This document shows positions 6,934-15,938 of a stretch of DNA of 30,040 nt, piece after piece (the first letter of the stretch is position 1; every line of letters begins with the position of its first letter). The stretch is from Helicobacteraceae bacterium. GTDB taxonomy: Bacteria > Campylobacterota > Campylobacteria > Campylobacterales > Helicobacteraceae. The stretch lies in the NCBI GenBank assembly GCA_029258405.1, contig JARHYY010000033.1, positions 1-30,040 on the forward strand, given 5' to 3'. Under the pieces are notes generated by a model, which worked only from the letters and a program-made list of their open reading frames with translations, did no database searches and was not told where the DNA came from. A program made the translations under genes and the position numbers.

Positions 6934-9338
6934 TTCTTATTCTTATTTCTTAAACTATTGCCCACAACAATAAGAGAACTTATAGACATAGAAGCTGCTG
7001 CAACAATGGGTATTACAAAGCCTAGCATAGCTAAGGGAATGGTTGTCGCATTATAGAACAAAGCAATAAGGATATTTTGCTTAATGAGCCTAAAGGTATC
7101 TTGCCCAATAGTAATGCTTTGTTGCAGAGAAGAGAGTTTATTATCCAAAAGCACAATATCGCTCATATCCAAGGCAGTATCAACGCCACTGCCCATAGCT
7201 ATGGCAATATCACTTTGAGCAAGGGCTATTGTATCATTAATGCCATCTCCTACCATAATAACCACTTTTTTGCTCTCATGCAACTCTTTAATAAGGTTTG
7301 CTTTATCAAGCGGTGTTTGTTCAGCATAGAAAATATCAATATTAAGTGTATGAGCAATTTTTTTTACTGGAGCTAAACGGTCGCCACTTGCCATCATAAT
7401 ATCTAACCCCATAGATTTAAGAATATGAATATTTTCTTTCGCATCTTCTTTTAATATGTCTTCAAGCAAAAAATAAGCTAACAATTCATTTTGAGAGGCA
7501 AAACAAAATAATATTTTTTCATTCAAATTTAAGTTATCTGAAAAAGGTATGTGATATGCCTTAAGCAATGTTAAGCTACCGCCTAAATATAATTTATCAA
7601 AGCTCCCTATAATACCCTGCCCTTGTATTTGCTCTACATTATTAAGGGTAGTTTCTGTAATGTCTGCATTATATTTTTTAAGAAATTCTTTAACACTCTT
7701 ACTTATAGGGTGGTTATTTTGAGATACTAAGGTGAAAAGAATCTGCAATTCTGCTTTATTGAGATTATCTAAACCATGGCACTGTATAACTTGTAATGCA
7801 CCATGAGTAAGTGTGCCTGTTTTATCAAATATGATCGTTGTTGCCTTTGCAATGCTCTCAAGCAAACGAGCTTCTTTAAAAAGAATTTTTTTTTCAATAG
7901 CTCTTCCTAAGCCCACAACAGAAGCTATAGGAGTAGCTAAAGCCAAAGCACAAGGACAAGCAATAATAATAACTGATACAGCTATTTCTATAGCCCTTTG
8001 TATTGATGCATCAAACACAAACGCCCACACAAAAAAGCTTAAAAATGCCAAACAGAGAACAGAAGCAGAAAAATAACCTGAAATATAATTCGCCTGTTCT
8101 TGAATTTTTGGCTTTTTTTGCAATGACTCCTCAACAAGATTAATAATAGTATGAATTAAAGATGAAGAAGAATCATGGGTTACAGTATAAATAATAGGGG
8201 CTTCAAGGATAATGCTTCCTGAATATATAATATCATTTTTTTTCTTGTATATAGGTAGCGATTCACCATTTAAAGAGCTTTCATCACAAAGTGCATAATC
8301 ACTTTGCAATATTCCATCAAGAGCTACTTTTTCTGCAGGTAACACTTCCACACTCTCACCTATATTCACCTCTTCTGGTGCAACAAATATTTTTTCATTA
8401 TTCCTAATAACTCTTATTTGTACAGGGATAGAGGCATAAAGTCTATCCAAAGAATCAACAGCCATTTTTTTGCCTCTTCGCTCAAGAAACTTTCCAATTA
8501 ATACAAAGGTAATAATCATAGTAATTGATTCAAAATAAGTTTCTTCACCTACAAAAGTGGCATAAAGAGAGTATATAAAAGCGATGCTTGAACCACTAAT
8601 AACTAGGCTATCCATACCTAAAGAACCATTTTTAAGCGAAAAATAAGCACTTCTCCAAAAAATAGAACCGCTATAAAACAGTGCTGGAATACATAGGCAT
8701 AATGAAGCAATCGCGAGTATAAACTTCATATCAGAAGAAATACCACTAAAATAACCAGCATATTGAGCAACAGCAATCCACATAATATTCATCGTGCAAA
8801 ATACAGCAACAATCATTTTTGTATAATATTCTTTATGCTCTTTATGAGCATATTGCTCTTGTAATAATGGGTCATAAGGATAGGCATCATAACCAATAGA
8901 GCGTATCAGTAAAATAATATCTGAAAGCTTAATAATATTTGAATCAAAAAGAATAACAGCTTTATTGTTTGTATAATTTAAAGAAGCTTTAATAATTCCA
9001 TGCTGACGAGAGAGCATTTTTTCATTGAGCCAAATACATGCTGCACAATGCACATGCTCTATAATAAGTGCTATTTCATTATAAGCACCATTAACTTTAA
9101 CATATCTTTTTGTAAAACTATCAGCATCAAAACGCCCAACATCCTCATTATCTGAAAGTTTTACAGGTGCAAGAGCACTGTTATTTATTTTTATATAAAA
9201 ATCATCTAATCCTTCAGAATGCAGAATCTTATAAACCTGTTCACAGCCATAACAACAAAAATAATGCTCTACACCATCAATTACACATAAAAAAAGTTGC
9301 TCTTTTTTAAATTCCAAGCGACAATGGCTACAATGCAT
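6930..9338 (-). CDS. ccoI: CcoI/FixI-type copper-exporting P1B ATPase
   Basis: This 802-aa inner-membrane pump has the N-terminal Cys-rich metal-binding module of the FixI/CcoI branch (Cys3, Cys6, Cys28, Cys29, Cys32) and then a heavy-metal-associated domain with CAAC (98-101). The membrane copper site CPC is at 461-463, the phosphorylated Asp505 lies in DKTGTLT, and the HP (NHPISKS) and GDGIND (near 697) motifs are intact. CcoI-type pumps supply copper for assembly of cbb3 cytochrome oxidase, rather than serving mainly in detoxification as CopA does. The ATG has no clear Shine-Dalgarno sequence. It lies 8 nt downstream of accA and may be read from the fatty-acid operon. The CcoI rather than CopA assignment rests on the N-terminal Cys module. 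Confidence 0.88.
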   Translation of the reverse strand: MHCSHCRLEFKKEQLFLCVIDGVEHYFCCYGCEQVYKILHSEGLDDFYIKINNSALAPVKLSDNEDVGRFDADSFTKRYVKVNGAYNEIALIIEHVHCAACIWLNEKMLSRQHGIIKASLNYTNNKAVILFDSNIIKLSDIILLIRSIGYDAYPYDPLLQEQYAHKEHKEYYTKMIVAVFCTMNIMWIAVAQYAGYFSGISSDMKFILAIASLCLCIPALFYSGSIFWRSAYFSLKNGSLGMDSLVISGSSIAFIYSLYATFVGEETYFESITMIITFVLIGKFLERRGKKMAVDSLDRLYASIPVQIRVIRNNEKIFVAPEEVNIGESVEVLPAEKVALDGILQSDYALCDESSLNGESLPIYKKKNDIIYSGSIILEAPIIYTVTHDSSSSLIHTIINLVEESLQKKPKIQEQANYISGYFSASVLCLAFLSFFVWAFVFDASIQRAIEIAVSVIIIACPCALALATPIASVVGLGRAIEKKILFKEARLLESIAKATTIIFDKTGTLTHGALQVIQCHGLDNLNKAELQILFTLVSQNNHPISKSVKEFLKKYNADITETTLNNVEQIQGQGIIGSFDKLYLGGSLTLLKAYHIPFSDNLNLNEKILFCFASQNELLAYFLLEDILKEDAKENIHILKSMGLDIMMASGDRLAPVKKIAHTLNIDIFYAEQTPLDKANLIKELHESKKVVIMVGDGINDTIALAQSDIAIAMGSGVDTALDMSDIVLLDNKLSSLQQSITIGQDTFRLIKQNILIALFYNATTIPLAMLGFVIPIVAAASMSISSLIVVGNSLRNKNKN

Positions 9339-9346
9339 ATAATAGC

Positions 9347-10321
9347 TTAAGCTTCCTCTTGAGTATGAGAAACTTCTGATATACTTCCTAAGCGTTCCTC
9401 AAAACGACCATAAGCCATTATTTTATTATATCGTGTTGCAAGATAATCCTCATTTGAACGAATCTGCTCTAAAGCACAAAGAAAATAATCTTCAATGCTT
9501 TTTGCTGCCCCTTGAATATCACGATGAGCCCCAATAGATGGTTCCTCAATAATATCATCAATCAAATTTGCATCTTTAAGGGCTTCAGGTGTAATTTTTA
9601 AAGCATTCGTAGCACTTTCGACTTTTGTAGAGTCATTCCATAAGATAGCTGCACAGCCTTCAGGAGAAATCACACTAAAAACAGAATAACGCATCATGGC
9701 TAAACGGTCAGCAACGCCTAATGCTAATGCACCTCCGCTGCCACCTTCCCCAATCACAATAGCTATGGTAGGAATTTTAAGCGTGCTAAATTCTTGCAAA
9801 TTTCTTGCAATAGCTTCGCTTTGCCCTCTTTCTTCAGCTTCAATACCCGGATAAGCACCCGGTGTATCAATAAACATAAGCAATGGTATTCCAAATTTTT
9901 CTGCCATCTTGGCAACCCTTAATGCCTTGCGATAACCTTCTGGATTGGGCATGCCAAAATTTCTCATTACTTTATTTTTTGTACCTCTGCCCTTTTCTTC
10001 AGCAATAATAATGGTTTTTTCATCTTTGATATAGCCCATATAGGCAACTATGGCACCATCATCTCTAAAATGGCGGTCCCCATGAATCTCTATAGGAGAG
10101 CTTAAAATTAAATGAATATAATCAATAGAATAAGGTCGATCAGGATGGCGGGCAAGCTGCAATTTTTGATAATCACTAAGATTATCATATACTCTACCTA
10201 TTTCTTTTTCTAAAGAACTTTTTAAAATCTCACAAGCACGCATATCATTGCGTATAGTTGCTAATTCTATCTCCTCTTGAATATTTTTAATTTTCTGCTC
10301 AAAATCTAAATAAGTAGCCAC
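9347..10321 (-). CDS. accA: Acetyl-CoA carboxylase carboxyltransferase subunit alpha
   Basis: AccA is the alpha half of the carboxyltransferase that moves the carboxyl group from biotin-BCCP to acetyl-CoA, making malonyl-CoA. The 324-aa length and the helical N-terminal leader are typical. So are the HGDRHFRDDGAIV block, FGMPNPEGYRKALR, the FIDTPGAYPGIEAEERGQSE core and the oxyanion-hole region GEGGSGGALAL. It starts with GTG, preceded by AAGGAGG at 5-nt spacing, 11 nt after fabF. AccB, AccC and AccD are not in the window. Confidence 0.96.
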   Translation of the reverse strand: MATYLDFEQKIKNIQEEIELATIRNDMRACEILKSSLEKEIGRVYDNLSDYQKLQLARHPDRPYSIDYIHLILSSPIEIHGDRHFRDDGAIVAYMGYIKDEKTIIIAEEKGRGTKNKVMRNFGMPNPEGYRKALRVAKMAEKFGIPLLMFIDTPGAYPGIEAEERGQSEAIARNLQEFSTLKIPTIAIVIGEGGSGGALALGVADRLAMMRYSVFSVISPEGCAAILWNDSTKVESATNALKITPEALKDANLIDDIIEEPSIGAHRDIQGAAKSIEDYFLCALEQIRSNEDYLATRYNKIMAYGRFEERLGSISEVSHTQEEA

Positions 10322-10332
10322 ATGAGCCTCCT

Positions 10333-11574
10333 TCAGATTCTTTTAAAAATAACAACTCCATTAGTTCCACCAAAACCAAAAGAATTGCTCATAACAGCAT
10401 TAACCTTAGCTTCCCTTGCTGTATTAGGTATATAGTCTAAATCACATTCAGGATCTGGAAATTCTTGGTTAATAGTTGGGGGTAAAATATTTTTATCCAT
10501 CGCCATAATTGCCACCACTGCCTCTATGCCACCAGCAGCTCCTAGGCAATGCCCAATCTGCCCTTTAGTAGAGCTCACAGGAGGCACATTATCCTTCCCT
10601 CCAAATACCTTTTTTAAGGCAATAGTTTCATAAAGGTCATTATATTTTGTGCTTGTGCCATGTGCATTTACATAATCGATAGGAATATTTGCCATCTTCA
10701 AAGCCTGCCTCATTGCCCTAAATGCTCCCTCACCTTCTTCAGCCGGTGCAGTAATGTGATTTGCATCCCCTGATTCTCCAAAGCCAACTACTTCAGCATA
10801 AATATGGGCATTTCTCTTTTTGGCTAATTCATAATCTTCCAAAACAAGTGCTGCAGCTCCCTCACCCATTACAAAACCACTCCTTTTAGAATCAAAAGGG
10901 CGAGATGCTTTCTTGGGGTTTTCATATTCATCACAAAGTGCCCTCATGATTGCAAAACCCCCAATGCCTACACCGCAAATAGCCGATTCAGCAGCTACTA
11001 CAAGCATTCGCTCTGCTGTATTAAGCATAATAGTTTTAGAAGCCTCTATAATAGCATGTGTACCAGCAGCACAAGCAGTAACAGAGGAAACATTTGCCCC
11101 TTTAATACCGTACTCTATAGAAATAAACCCACCAAGCATATTTACTAATGCTGAAGGTATAAAGAAAGGAGAGATTCTTTTTGGTCCTTTTTGTAAATTT
11201 ATAATTGAATTTTTTTCAATATTAGGCAATCCGCCAATGCCAGAACCAGAACTAATCCCAAAACTTTCAGGACAAATTTCTGGTAAAAGGCGATATGAAG
11301 AATCAACCAATCCAGAATCACTCATTGCTTCTTTAGCAGCTTTTAAACCTAACTGTATAAATCTATCTGCTTTTTTCACATCTTTAGCATCCATAACTTC
11401 TTCAGGATTAAAATTTTCTATCTCTGCAGCGATTCTCACAGGATAACCTTCTGTATCAAAAGAAGAGATTCGTTTAACTCCACAACTTCCTTCAATGATA
11501 GCTTTAAAAGATTCTCTTCGATCTTTACCTACGGCATTAATCATTCCTATTCCTGTAACCACTACCCTACGCAC
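10333..11574 (-). CDS. fabF: Beta-ketoacyl-ACP synthase II
   Basis: FabF condenses malonyl-ACP with growing acyl-ACP in type II fatty acid synthesis. The catalytic triad is visible: Cys168 in SVTACAAGTHAI, the first histidine in YVNAHGTSTKYND (near 304) and the second in GQIGHCLGAAGG (near 342). The C-terminal SNSFGFGGTNGVVIF is also typical. Its 413 residues match the family. It starts with GTG and AAGGAG at 5-nt spacing. It is separated from acpP by 63 nt holding a stem-loop (11609-11627). Confidence 0.97.
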   Translation of the reverse strand: MRRVVVTGIGMINAVGKDRRESFKAIIEGSCGVKRISSFDTEGYPVRIAAEIENFNPEEVMDAKDVKKADRFIQLGLKAAKEAMSDSGLVDSSYRLLPEICPESFGISSGSGIGGLPNIEKNSIINLQKGPKRISPFFIPSALVNMLGGFISIEYGIKGANVSSVTACAAGTHAIIEASKTIMLNTAERMLVVAAESAICGVGIGGFAIMRALCDEYENPKKASRPFDSKRSGFVMGEGAAALVLEDYELAKKRNAHIYAEVVGFGESGDANHITAPAEEGEGAFRAMRQALKMANIPIDYVNAHGTSTKYNDLYETIALKKVFGGKDNVPPVSSTKGQIGHCLGAAGGIEAVVAIMAMDKNILPPTINQEFPDPECDLDYIPNTAREAKVNAVMSNSFGFGGTNGVVIFKRI

Positions 11575-11608
11575 TAAAACTCCTTAAAAGTAATATCCTT
11601 AATATTAT

Positions 11609-11627
11609 GCAGCACAATTCGTGCCGC
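11609..11627 (-). promoter_or_regulatory. Stem-loop between acpP and fabF
   Basis: On the minus strand, GCGGCAC and GTGCTGC pair over 7 bp (one G-U) around GAATT. No T run follows, so it is a poor terminator. It is more likely a 3'-end stabilising or processing structure that could let acpP transcript accumulate over fabF. The role is inferred from position. Confidence 0.45.
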
Positions 11628-11637
11628 TCCATAAACC

Positions 11638-11886
11638 TTAAGCTTCCTTATGCTCTTCGATATACCGAACAACATCGCCAACAGTTTTAATTTTTTCTGC
11701 TTCACTATCAGGTATTTCGATTCCAAATTTCTCTTCTATTGCCATAACCAACTCTACTACATCAAGAGAATCGGCATTTAAATCATTTGTAAATTCAGCA
11801 TCTACTTTCACAAGATTCCCCTCAACATTTAACTGCTCTACTACAATCTCTTTGACTTTTTCAAAGTTATCTTCAAAAGTTCCCAC
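11638..11886 (-). CDS. acpP: Acyl carrier protein
   Basis: AcpP carries acyl chains on a 4'-phosphopantetheine arm through fatty acid and lipid A synthesis. The attachment serine is Ser40 in the DSLDVVEL motif. The protein is strongly acidic and helical, as expected. I place the start at GTG 11886 (82 aa): AAGGAG lies 6 nt upstream of it, while the longer frame from 11916 has no ribosome-binding site, places that Shine-Dalgarno sequence inside the coding region and adds ten residues foreign to the family. It lies between fabG and fabF, as I recall for H. pylori. Confidence 0.95.
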   Translation of the reverse strand: MGTFEDNFEKVKEIVVEQLNVEGNLVKVDAEFTNDLNADSLDVVELVMAIEEKFGIEIPDSEAEKIKTVGDVVRYIEEHKEA

Positions 11887-11963
11887 AAATACTCCTTCTA
11901 TAAACATCAATAACAATTAAAGATTAAAATTCTATCCAAAATTTCTTAACTATGGGCTACATA

Positions 11964-12707
11964 TCACATATAAAGCCCACCATTAACTCTTAATACTTCC
12001 CCGGTAATATAACTTGCATAATCACTCAACAAAAACGCAACAGCATAGGCTATATCTTCACAAGAACCCAATCGCTTTAAAGGAATGCTTTTAATGTATT
12101 CGGCTTTAATGTCTTCTTTGAGAACATTTGTCATATCTGTGTCAATAAAACCAGGCGTAATAGCATTAAAACGAACATTGCGACTTGCTCCTTCTTGGGC
12201 AAATGACTTTGTTAGTGCAATAATACCACCTTTGCTTGCAGCATAATTACACTGTCCAACATTCCCCCTTTCTCCAACAATAGAAGAAATATTAACAACA
12301 CTTCCAAAGCGTTGCTTGCTCATAACTTTTAGTGCTTCTCTTGAACCAATAAAGGTTGAAGTAAGATTTGAATTTATCACTGAAATAAAATCATCACAAC
12401 TCATACGCAATGCAAGCTTATCATTGGTGATTCCAGCATTATTAACAAGATAGCCCAATTCGCCATCACTATCATTAATAGCTTTGATAGCTAGTGAAAA
12501 AGATTCATCGCAAGAAACATCAAAGAACACAATAGCAGCTTCGCCACCCTTGCTTTCAATATCTGCCTTTAGTGCTTCTGCTGCTTCCTTATTTGAACGA
12601 TAATTAATCCATACTTTTAAACCCATAGAAGCAAGCTTACGAGATATTTCAGCACCTATTCCGCGACTCCCTCCAGTAACTAAGACATTTTTTTTACTAA
12701 ACTTCAT
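11964..12707 (-). CDS. fabG: 3-oxoacyl-ACP reductase
   Basis: FabG reduces 3-ketoacyl-ACP with NADPH in fatty acid elongation. This 247-aa short-chain dehydrogenase shows the cofactor glycine motif TGGSRGIG (11-18), NNAG (89-92), catalytic Ser142, Tyr155 and Lys159 (YAASK), and the C-terminal SYITGEVLRVNGGLYM. The start follows AAGGAATGAG. It lies 33 nt after rpsU and 77 nt before acpP. Confidence 0.96.
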   Translation of the reverse strand: MKFSKKNVLVTGGSRGIGAEISRKLASMGLKVWINYRSNKEAAEALKADIESKGGEAAIVFFDVSCDESFSLAIKAINDSDGELGYLVNNAGITNDKLALRMSCDDFISVINSNLTSTFIGSREALKVMSKQRFGSVVNISSIVGERGNVGQCNYAASKGGIIALTKSFAQEGASRNVRFNAITPGFIDTDMTNVLKEDIKAEYIKSIPLKRLGSCEDIAYAVAFLLSDYASYITGEVLRVNGGLYM

Positions 12708-12740
12708 GCACTCATTCCTTAGCTCAAACTTTTGCTATGA

Positions 12741-12953
12741 TTATAATCGTGATTCATATCTTCTTAGCATATACAATCGTTTGAGCATTTTCTTCCTCGC
12801 ATTGATTTTTTGTTTCTTTCTTTTTTCAGTCATCGGCTCAAAAAACCTTCTTGCTCGGCATTCAGTTACCACAAGATTTCTATCTGTTTGCTTTTTGAAT
12901 CTTCTGTATGCTTCCTCGAAAGACTCTTGTTCTCTTACTTTTATGCCCGGCAT
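12741..12953 (-). CDS. rpsU: 30S ribosomal protein S21
   Basis: This is a 70-aa basic protein with the S21 signature: MPGIKVREQESFEEAYRRFK at the start and a C-terminal tail crowded with Arg and Lys (KKQKINARKKMLKRLYMLRR). S21 acts in translation initiation on the small subunit. A near-ideal Shine-Dalgarno sequence (AAGGTGGTG) precedes the ATG. It heads the fatty-acid gene block. Confidence 0.96.
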   Translation of the reverse strand: MPGIKVREQESFEEAYRRFKKQTDRNLVVTECRARRFFEPMTEKRKKQKINARKKMLKRLYMLRRYESRL

Positions 12954-13006
12954 TATTCATCACCACCTTTTTGATAAATTAGCATTCCTAAAAAAAGGAA
13001 TTTGCT

Positions 13007-13015
13007 ATTCTAGCA
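13007..13015 (-). promoter_or_regulatory. Extended -10 promoter for rpsU-fabG operon, overlapping a small dyad
   Basis: TGCTAGAAT on the minus strand is an extended -10 box 54 nt upstream of rpsU. It sits inside a 6-bp dyad (TTGCTA/TAGCAA, 13002-13016). The leader then contains a second stem, ATTCCT/AGGAAT (12984-13001), before the ribosome-binding site. The upstream dyad could alternatively end the DUF354 transcript. Roles are inferred. Confidence 0.45.
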
Positions 13016-13047
13016 ATTTTTACTTAAACACTCTATAAACAAATATT

Positions 13048-14139
13048 TTACCCATTATTTTTCTCAAGTATTGTCTGCTCTATCTTTGCGATAATTTGGT
13101 TAAAGTTGCATTCTCCTTGTATAAAATAATTCGTGCTATCAATAGTTTTACCAAGCATTTTTTGAGCAATTTCTACGATTTCATCACATTTTTGACTCCA
13201 AAACATTAAATGGTTTTGGATAAGATATTGATCATGCACAAGCCATATAGAGCGTGTTGAAATAGTAGGAATTCCATAACATACCGCTTCAAGGTTCATC
13301 GTTCCCCCTCCTCCTACAAAAAGATCAATAAAAGGATAAAACTCTTCTGGTCTAAGTTTTTCTTCTAAAATAGTAGCAATATTTCCAAAATCTCTTTTAA
13401 GTCGCTCCTTTTCATATCTTGGCATGATAACAATATTAGCATCAAGATTTTGTTGCAAAAGAGGGATAACCTCATAAATTACAGGGATCTGCTCTTTAAC
13501 ATAATGTGCTTTATATTCTTCTTCTCGCACTAATATAGTTGGCTTAGAAATATCAAGGTTATAACGAATCCTAAAATCATTTTGCGTCTTTTTCTTGAGA
13601 TTGCTTATCCATAGGGCAACATCAATAAAGGGGTAGGATATGGCTTGAGATTCATCAAGAGCAAAACGCAGTATCAAATCTCTAGGCAATATAAAGGGAT
13701 AGAAAAATAAACGAGAAAAGGGTAATGTAAGTCGTGCAACCGCTGTAAGCTCTGTTGGGCATTCTTGGTTTTGTGGCATAGTAAAGGCTGGGGTATCATA
13801 AATATTAACCACTGGAATTCCAATACCATAAGCCACATGAACACTATCAACAACCGCTCCACATATCAACACCTTAGGCGTTCCTTTTGCCCTAAAGAGA
13901 TCTAGAATTTCTTTTTGACGAAAAATTCGTGCTTCAAATTTTTCTAACAATGTTGAACCACCATATTCTCCAAGAACAATATGTTCAATACCATGGATAC
14001 TTAAAATTTCTTTCGCCTCTGTATAATGAGGTGCATAACGAGTAGTTACTAACACCTCATGTCCTCGTTTTTGTAAATCTTTTATCATCACTGAAAAAAA
14101 CATTGCATATTTTGGTGTTGCCACATCAATCCATATCAT
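13048..14139 (-). CDS. DUF354-like GT-B-fold protein (putative glycosyltransferase/epimerase-like)
   Basis: This 363-aa protein looks like the DUF354 family, predicted to have the GT-B fold of UDP-GlcNAc 2-epimerases and glycosyltransferases. The N-terminus reads IWIDVATPKYAMFFSVMIKD and continues with a RGHEV(L)VTTR segment. The C-terminal nucleotide-sugar loop is FVGGGGTMNLEAVCYGIPT (275-292). The motif RYEKERLK lies near 241. It has no signal peptide or membrane span. The ATG overlaps the asnB stop (TAATG), so the two are translated in tandem and probably act in one pathway, perhaps building an amidated sugar. The substrate is unknown. Confidence 0.75.
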   Translation of the reverse strand: MIWIDVATPKYAMFFSVMIKDLQKRGHEVLVTTRYAPHYTEAKEILSIHGIEHIVLGEYGGSTLLEKFEARIFRQKEILDLFRAKGTPKVLICGAVVDSVHVAYGIGIPVVNIYDTPAFTMPQNQECPTELTAVARLTLPFSRLFFYPFILPRDLILRFALDESQAISYPFIDVALWISNLKKKTQNDFRIRYNLDISKPTILVREEEYKAHYVKEQIPVIYEVIPLLQQNLDANIVIMPRYEKERLKRDFGNIATILEEKLRPEEFYPFIDLFVGGGGTMNLEAVCYGIPTISTRSIWLVHDQYLIQNHLMFWSQKCDEIVEIAQKMLGKTIDSTNYFIQGECNFNQIIAKIEQTILEKNNG

Positions 14140-15821
14140 TATCGTTCCTTCAAAATATCAAAAAGAGCCATTCTTACATCAAAAATACTTTCATACTGTA
14201 ACTGCATGCTTTGCATCAACAAAGATTCTGGAGCGGCAAAGCCTATCTTATCTTTTCTCCATGCAAGCTTGCTGCTCCCTAATTGCTCTAAAAGTTTTCG
14301 TAATATATATTTGCTATAACCTTGAGATAATTTTAATTCCTCTGCTAACTGAAAAGCCAAACTTACAATGCGATAATCGGTAAAAGGCGTTCGATTTTCA
14401 ACTCCAACAGCCATAGCATTCCTATCTTCATATCGCAAGAGGTGAGGAAGGTTGAATTTAATAGTATCAAGCCATAGGCTTTGTGTAAAATCTGGCAAAA
14501 ACCGCTCTATAATATAATCCATGGGGGGAATGGGCAAGCCTGCTTTATGCAGCTTTTGTATATTGCAATAATTATCTTCTTCAAAAAGCTTCTTTTTAAG
14601 CTCCATTTCTAGCGAACATTTAAGCCCTAAAAGATATTCTTGAAAAGCTTCATTCCCATATAAATACAATCTTTTTATAAATTCTCTTTGATTCTTAAAA
14701 ACATATCTGCCCGCATGATGGTAATAGCCTCCAAAAATCTCATCAGCTCCTTGTCCCCCTAAAACTACATTGCAATACGGTGCAATATATCTAAAGAGCA
14801 GGGCTTGTGCATAAATAGAAAGACTCCTAAAAATTTCATCTTGTGTGCATACAAGCAACCTAAGATCATCTTTGCTCATAGTGCATACAGGATTAATGAT
14901 TTCTATATCAATTCCTAAATCCTGTGCTAATTGTTGTATATATTGGCTCTCATCACCACTAAAACCCTTAAAGCTTACCCCAAAAAAATGACAATCCCCT
15001 CCTATTCTTTTTATATAATGTGCAATTAATGAACTATCAATCCCTCCTGAAACTGATAATGCCACAGGCACATCAGAACGAAGGCGAATTTTAATAGCAT
15101 CATATAAGAGAGCATCAATCTCTTCTAATGCTTCATTTATATGAGTAATATGCAAATAACAAGAGCATGCCCAATATCGTTGAAAAACCAAACCTTTTGT
15201 ATCCCCACATCTCCACACAGCATAATGAGCAGCAGGAAAGGGTTTTATATTATGGTAAATAGTTTTATCGACATGCCCCCCGCCAAAAAGCAACCAATGA
15301 GACACCTCTAACATATCAAACGCATAATTTTTAAGGGCAAGAAATGCCTTAATTTCAGAAGCAAAAAAAAGATTCCCTTCATGTACATCATAAAACAAAG
15401 GCTTATTGCCCAACCTATCTCGAGCAATAAAAAACTCTTTCTCCTGCTTATTGTAAATAACAAAAGCAAAATCGCCATTAAAATATTGCAAGCATTCTTT
15501 ACCCCAATATGCAAAGGCATGCAAAAGCACTTCTGTATCACTGTTGGTGTAAAATGGCACACCATATTTTTGTAAATCTTTTTTAATTTCATAATAATTA
15601 TAGATTTCCCCATTAAAAACCATCACTAAGTGGGGACAAAAAACACTTTTAAATGGTTGATTTGACATATTATCTAAATCAATAATGCTTAAGCGATTAT
15701 GTGCTAAAGAGCAATATTGGTCGCTAAAGCTTCCGCTATAATCAGGACCTCTATGTTGCATTACAGCACTTGCTTGTTGTATATGCTCTAGTGAATATGT
15801 GCCACCACAAATGCTACACAA
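14139..15821 (-). CDS. asnB: Glutamine-hydrolysing asparagine synthase family protein
   Basis: The 560-aa protein combines a class II glutaminase domain (nucleophile Cys2 in CSICGG; HNRLSIIDL at 41-49; FNGEIYNY near 69-76) with an ATP-pyrophosphatase synthetase domain (SGGIDSS, 258-264). Late landmarks ENRTPFTDYR and KIGFAAPE are present, so both active sites look intact. The family makes asparagine from aspartate, but sequence relatives amidate sugar carboxylates. The start is TTG, which places Cys directly after the initiator as the enzyme requires; AAGGAT lies upstream. Coupling to a DUF354 gene, rather than to amino acid genes, makes a glycan or specialised amidotransferase role plausible. 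Confidence 0.88.
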   Translation of the reverse strand: MCSICGGTYSLEHIQQASAVMQHRGPDYSGSFSDQYCSLAHNRLSIIDLDNMSNQPFKSVFCPHLVMVFNGEIYNYYEIKKDLQKYGVPFYTNSDTEVLLHAFAYWGKECLQYFNGDFAFVIYNKQEKEFFIARDRLGNKPLFYDVHEGNLFFASEIKAFLALKNYAFDMLEVSHWLLFGGGHVDKTIYHNIKPFPAAHYAVWRCGDTKGLVFQRYWACSCYLHITHINEALEEIDALLYDAIKIRLRSDVPVALSVSGGIDSSLIAHYIKRIGGDCHFFGVSFKGFSGDESQYIQQLAQDLGIDIEIINPVCTMSKDDLRLLVCTQDEIFRSLSIYAQALLFRYIAPYCNVVLGGQGADEIFGGYYHHAGRYVFKNQREFIKRLYLYGNEAFQEYLLGLKCSLEMELKKKLFEEDNYCNIQKLHKAGLPIPPMDYIIERFLPDFTQSLWLDTIKFNLPHLLRYEDRNAMAVGVENRTPFTDYRIVSLAFQLAEELKLSQGYSKYILRKLLEQLGSSKLAWRKDKIGFAAPESLLMQSMQLQYESIFDVRMALFDILKER

Positions 15822-15912
15822 TGTTTATCCTTAAAAATTTCAAACTTTAAACCTTTATTGTAACCTTTTCAATATAAAAAAACAAATAGCATAATTTTAA
15901 GCACAAAAATGC

Positions 15913-15918
15913 TATACT
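15913..15918 (+). promoter_or_regulatory. Candidate -10 box for the hyp operon
   Basis: TATACT lies 21 nt upstream of the hypB ATG, in the 117-nt divergent spacer with asnB. It would leave a leader of about 14 nt. CATAAT at about 15890 is an alternative. I saw no NikR- or Fur-like dyad here. Confidence 0.4.
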
Positions 15919-15938
15919 CAACAAAAAGGAGCAATTGC

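Noticed and set aside
10913..11446. Plus-strand frame of 177 codons opposite fabF
   Set aside because: Antisense shadow of a conserved enzyme with intact catalytic residues on the other strand.
11887..11916. Longer acpP beginning at ATG 11916
   Set aside because: The Shine-Dalgarno AAGGAG lies inside this extension and points to GTG 11886; the extra residues are not part of any acyl carrier protein.
12706..13038. Plus-strand open frame of 110 codons across rpsU
   Set aside because: It is the antisense shadow of the clearly coding rpsU gene and its leader.
14522..14527. Six-G run in asnB, considered as a contingency tract
   Set aside because: Too short for the tracts known to vary, and the gene reads intact on both sides.
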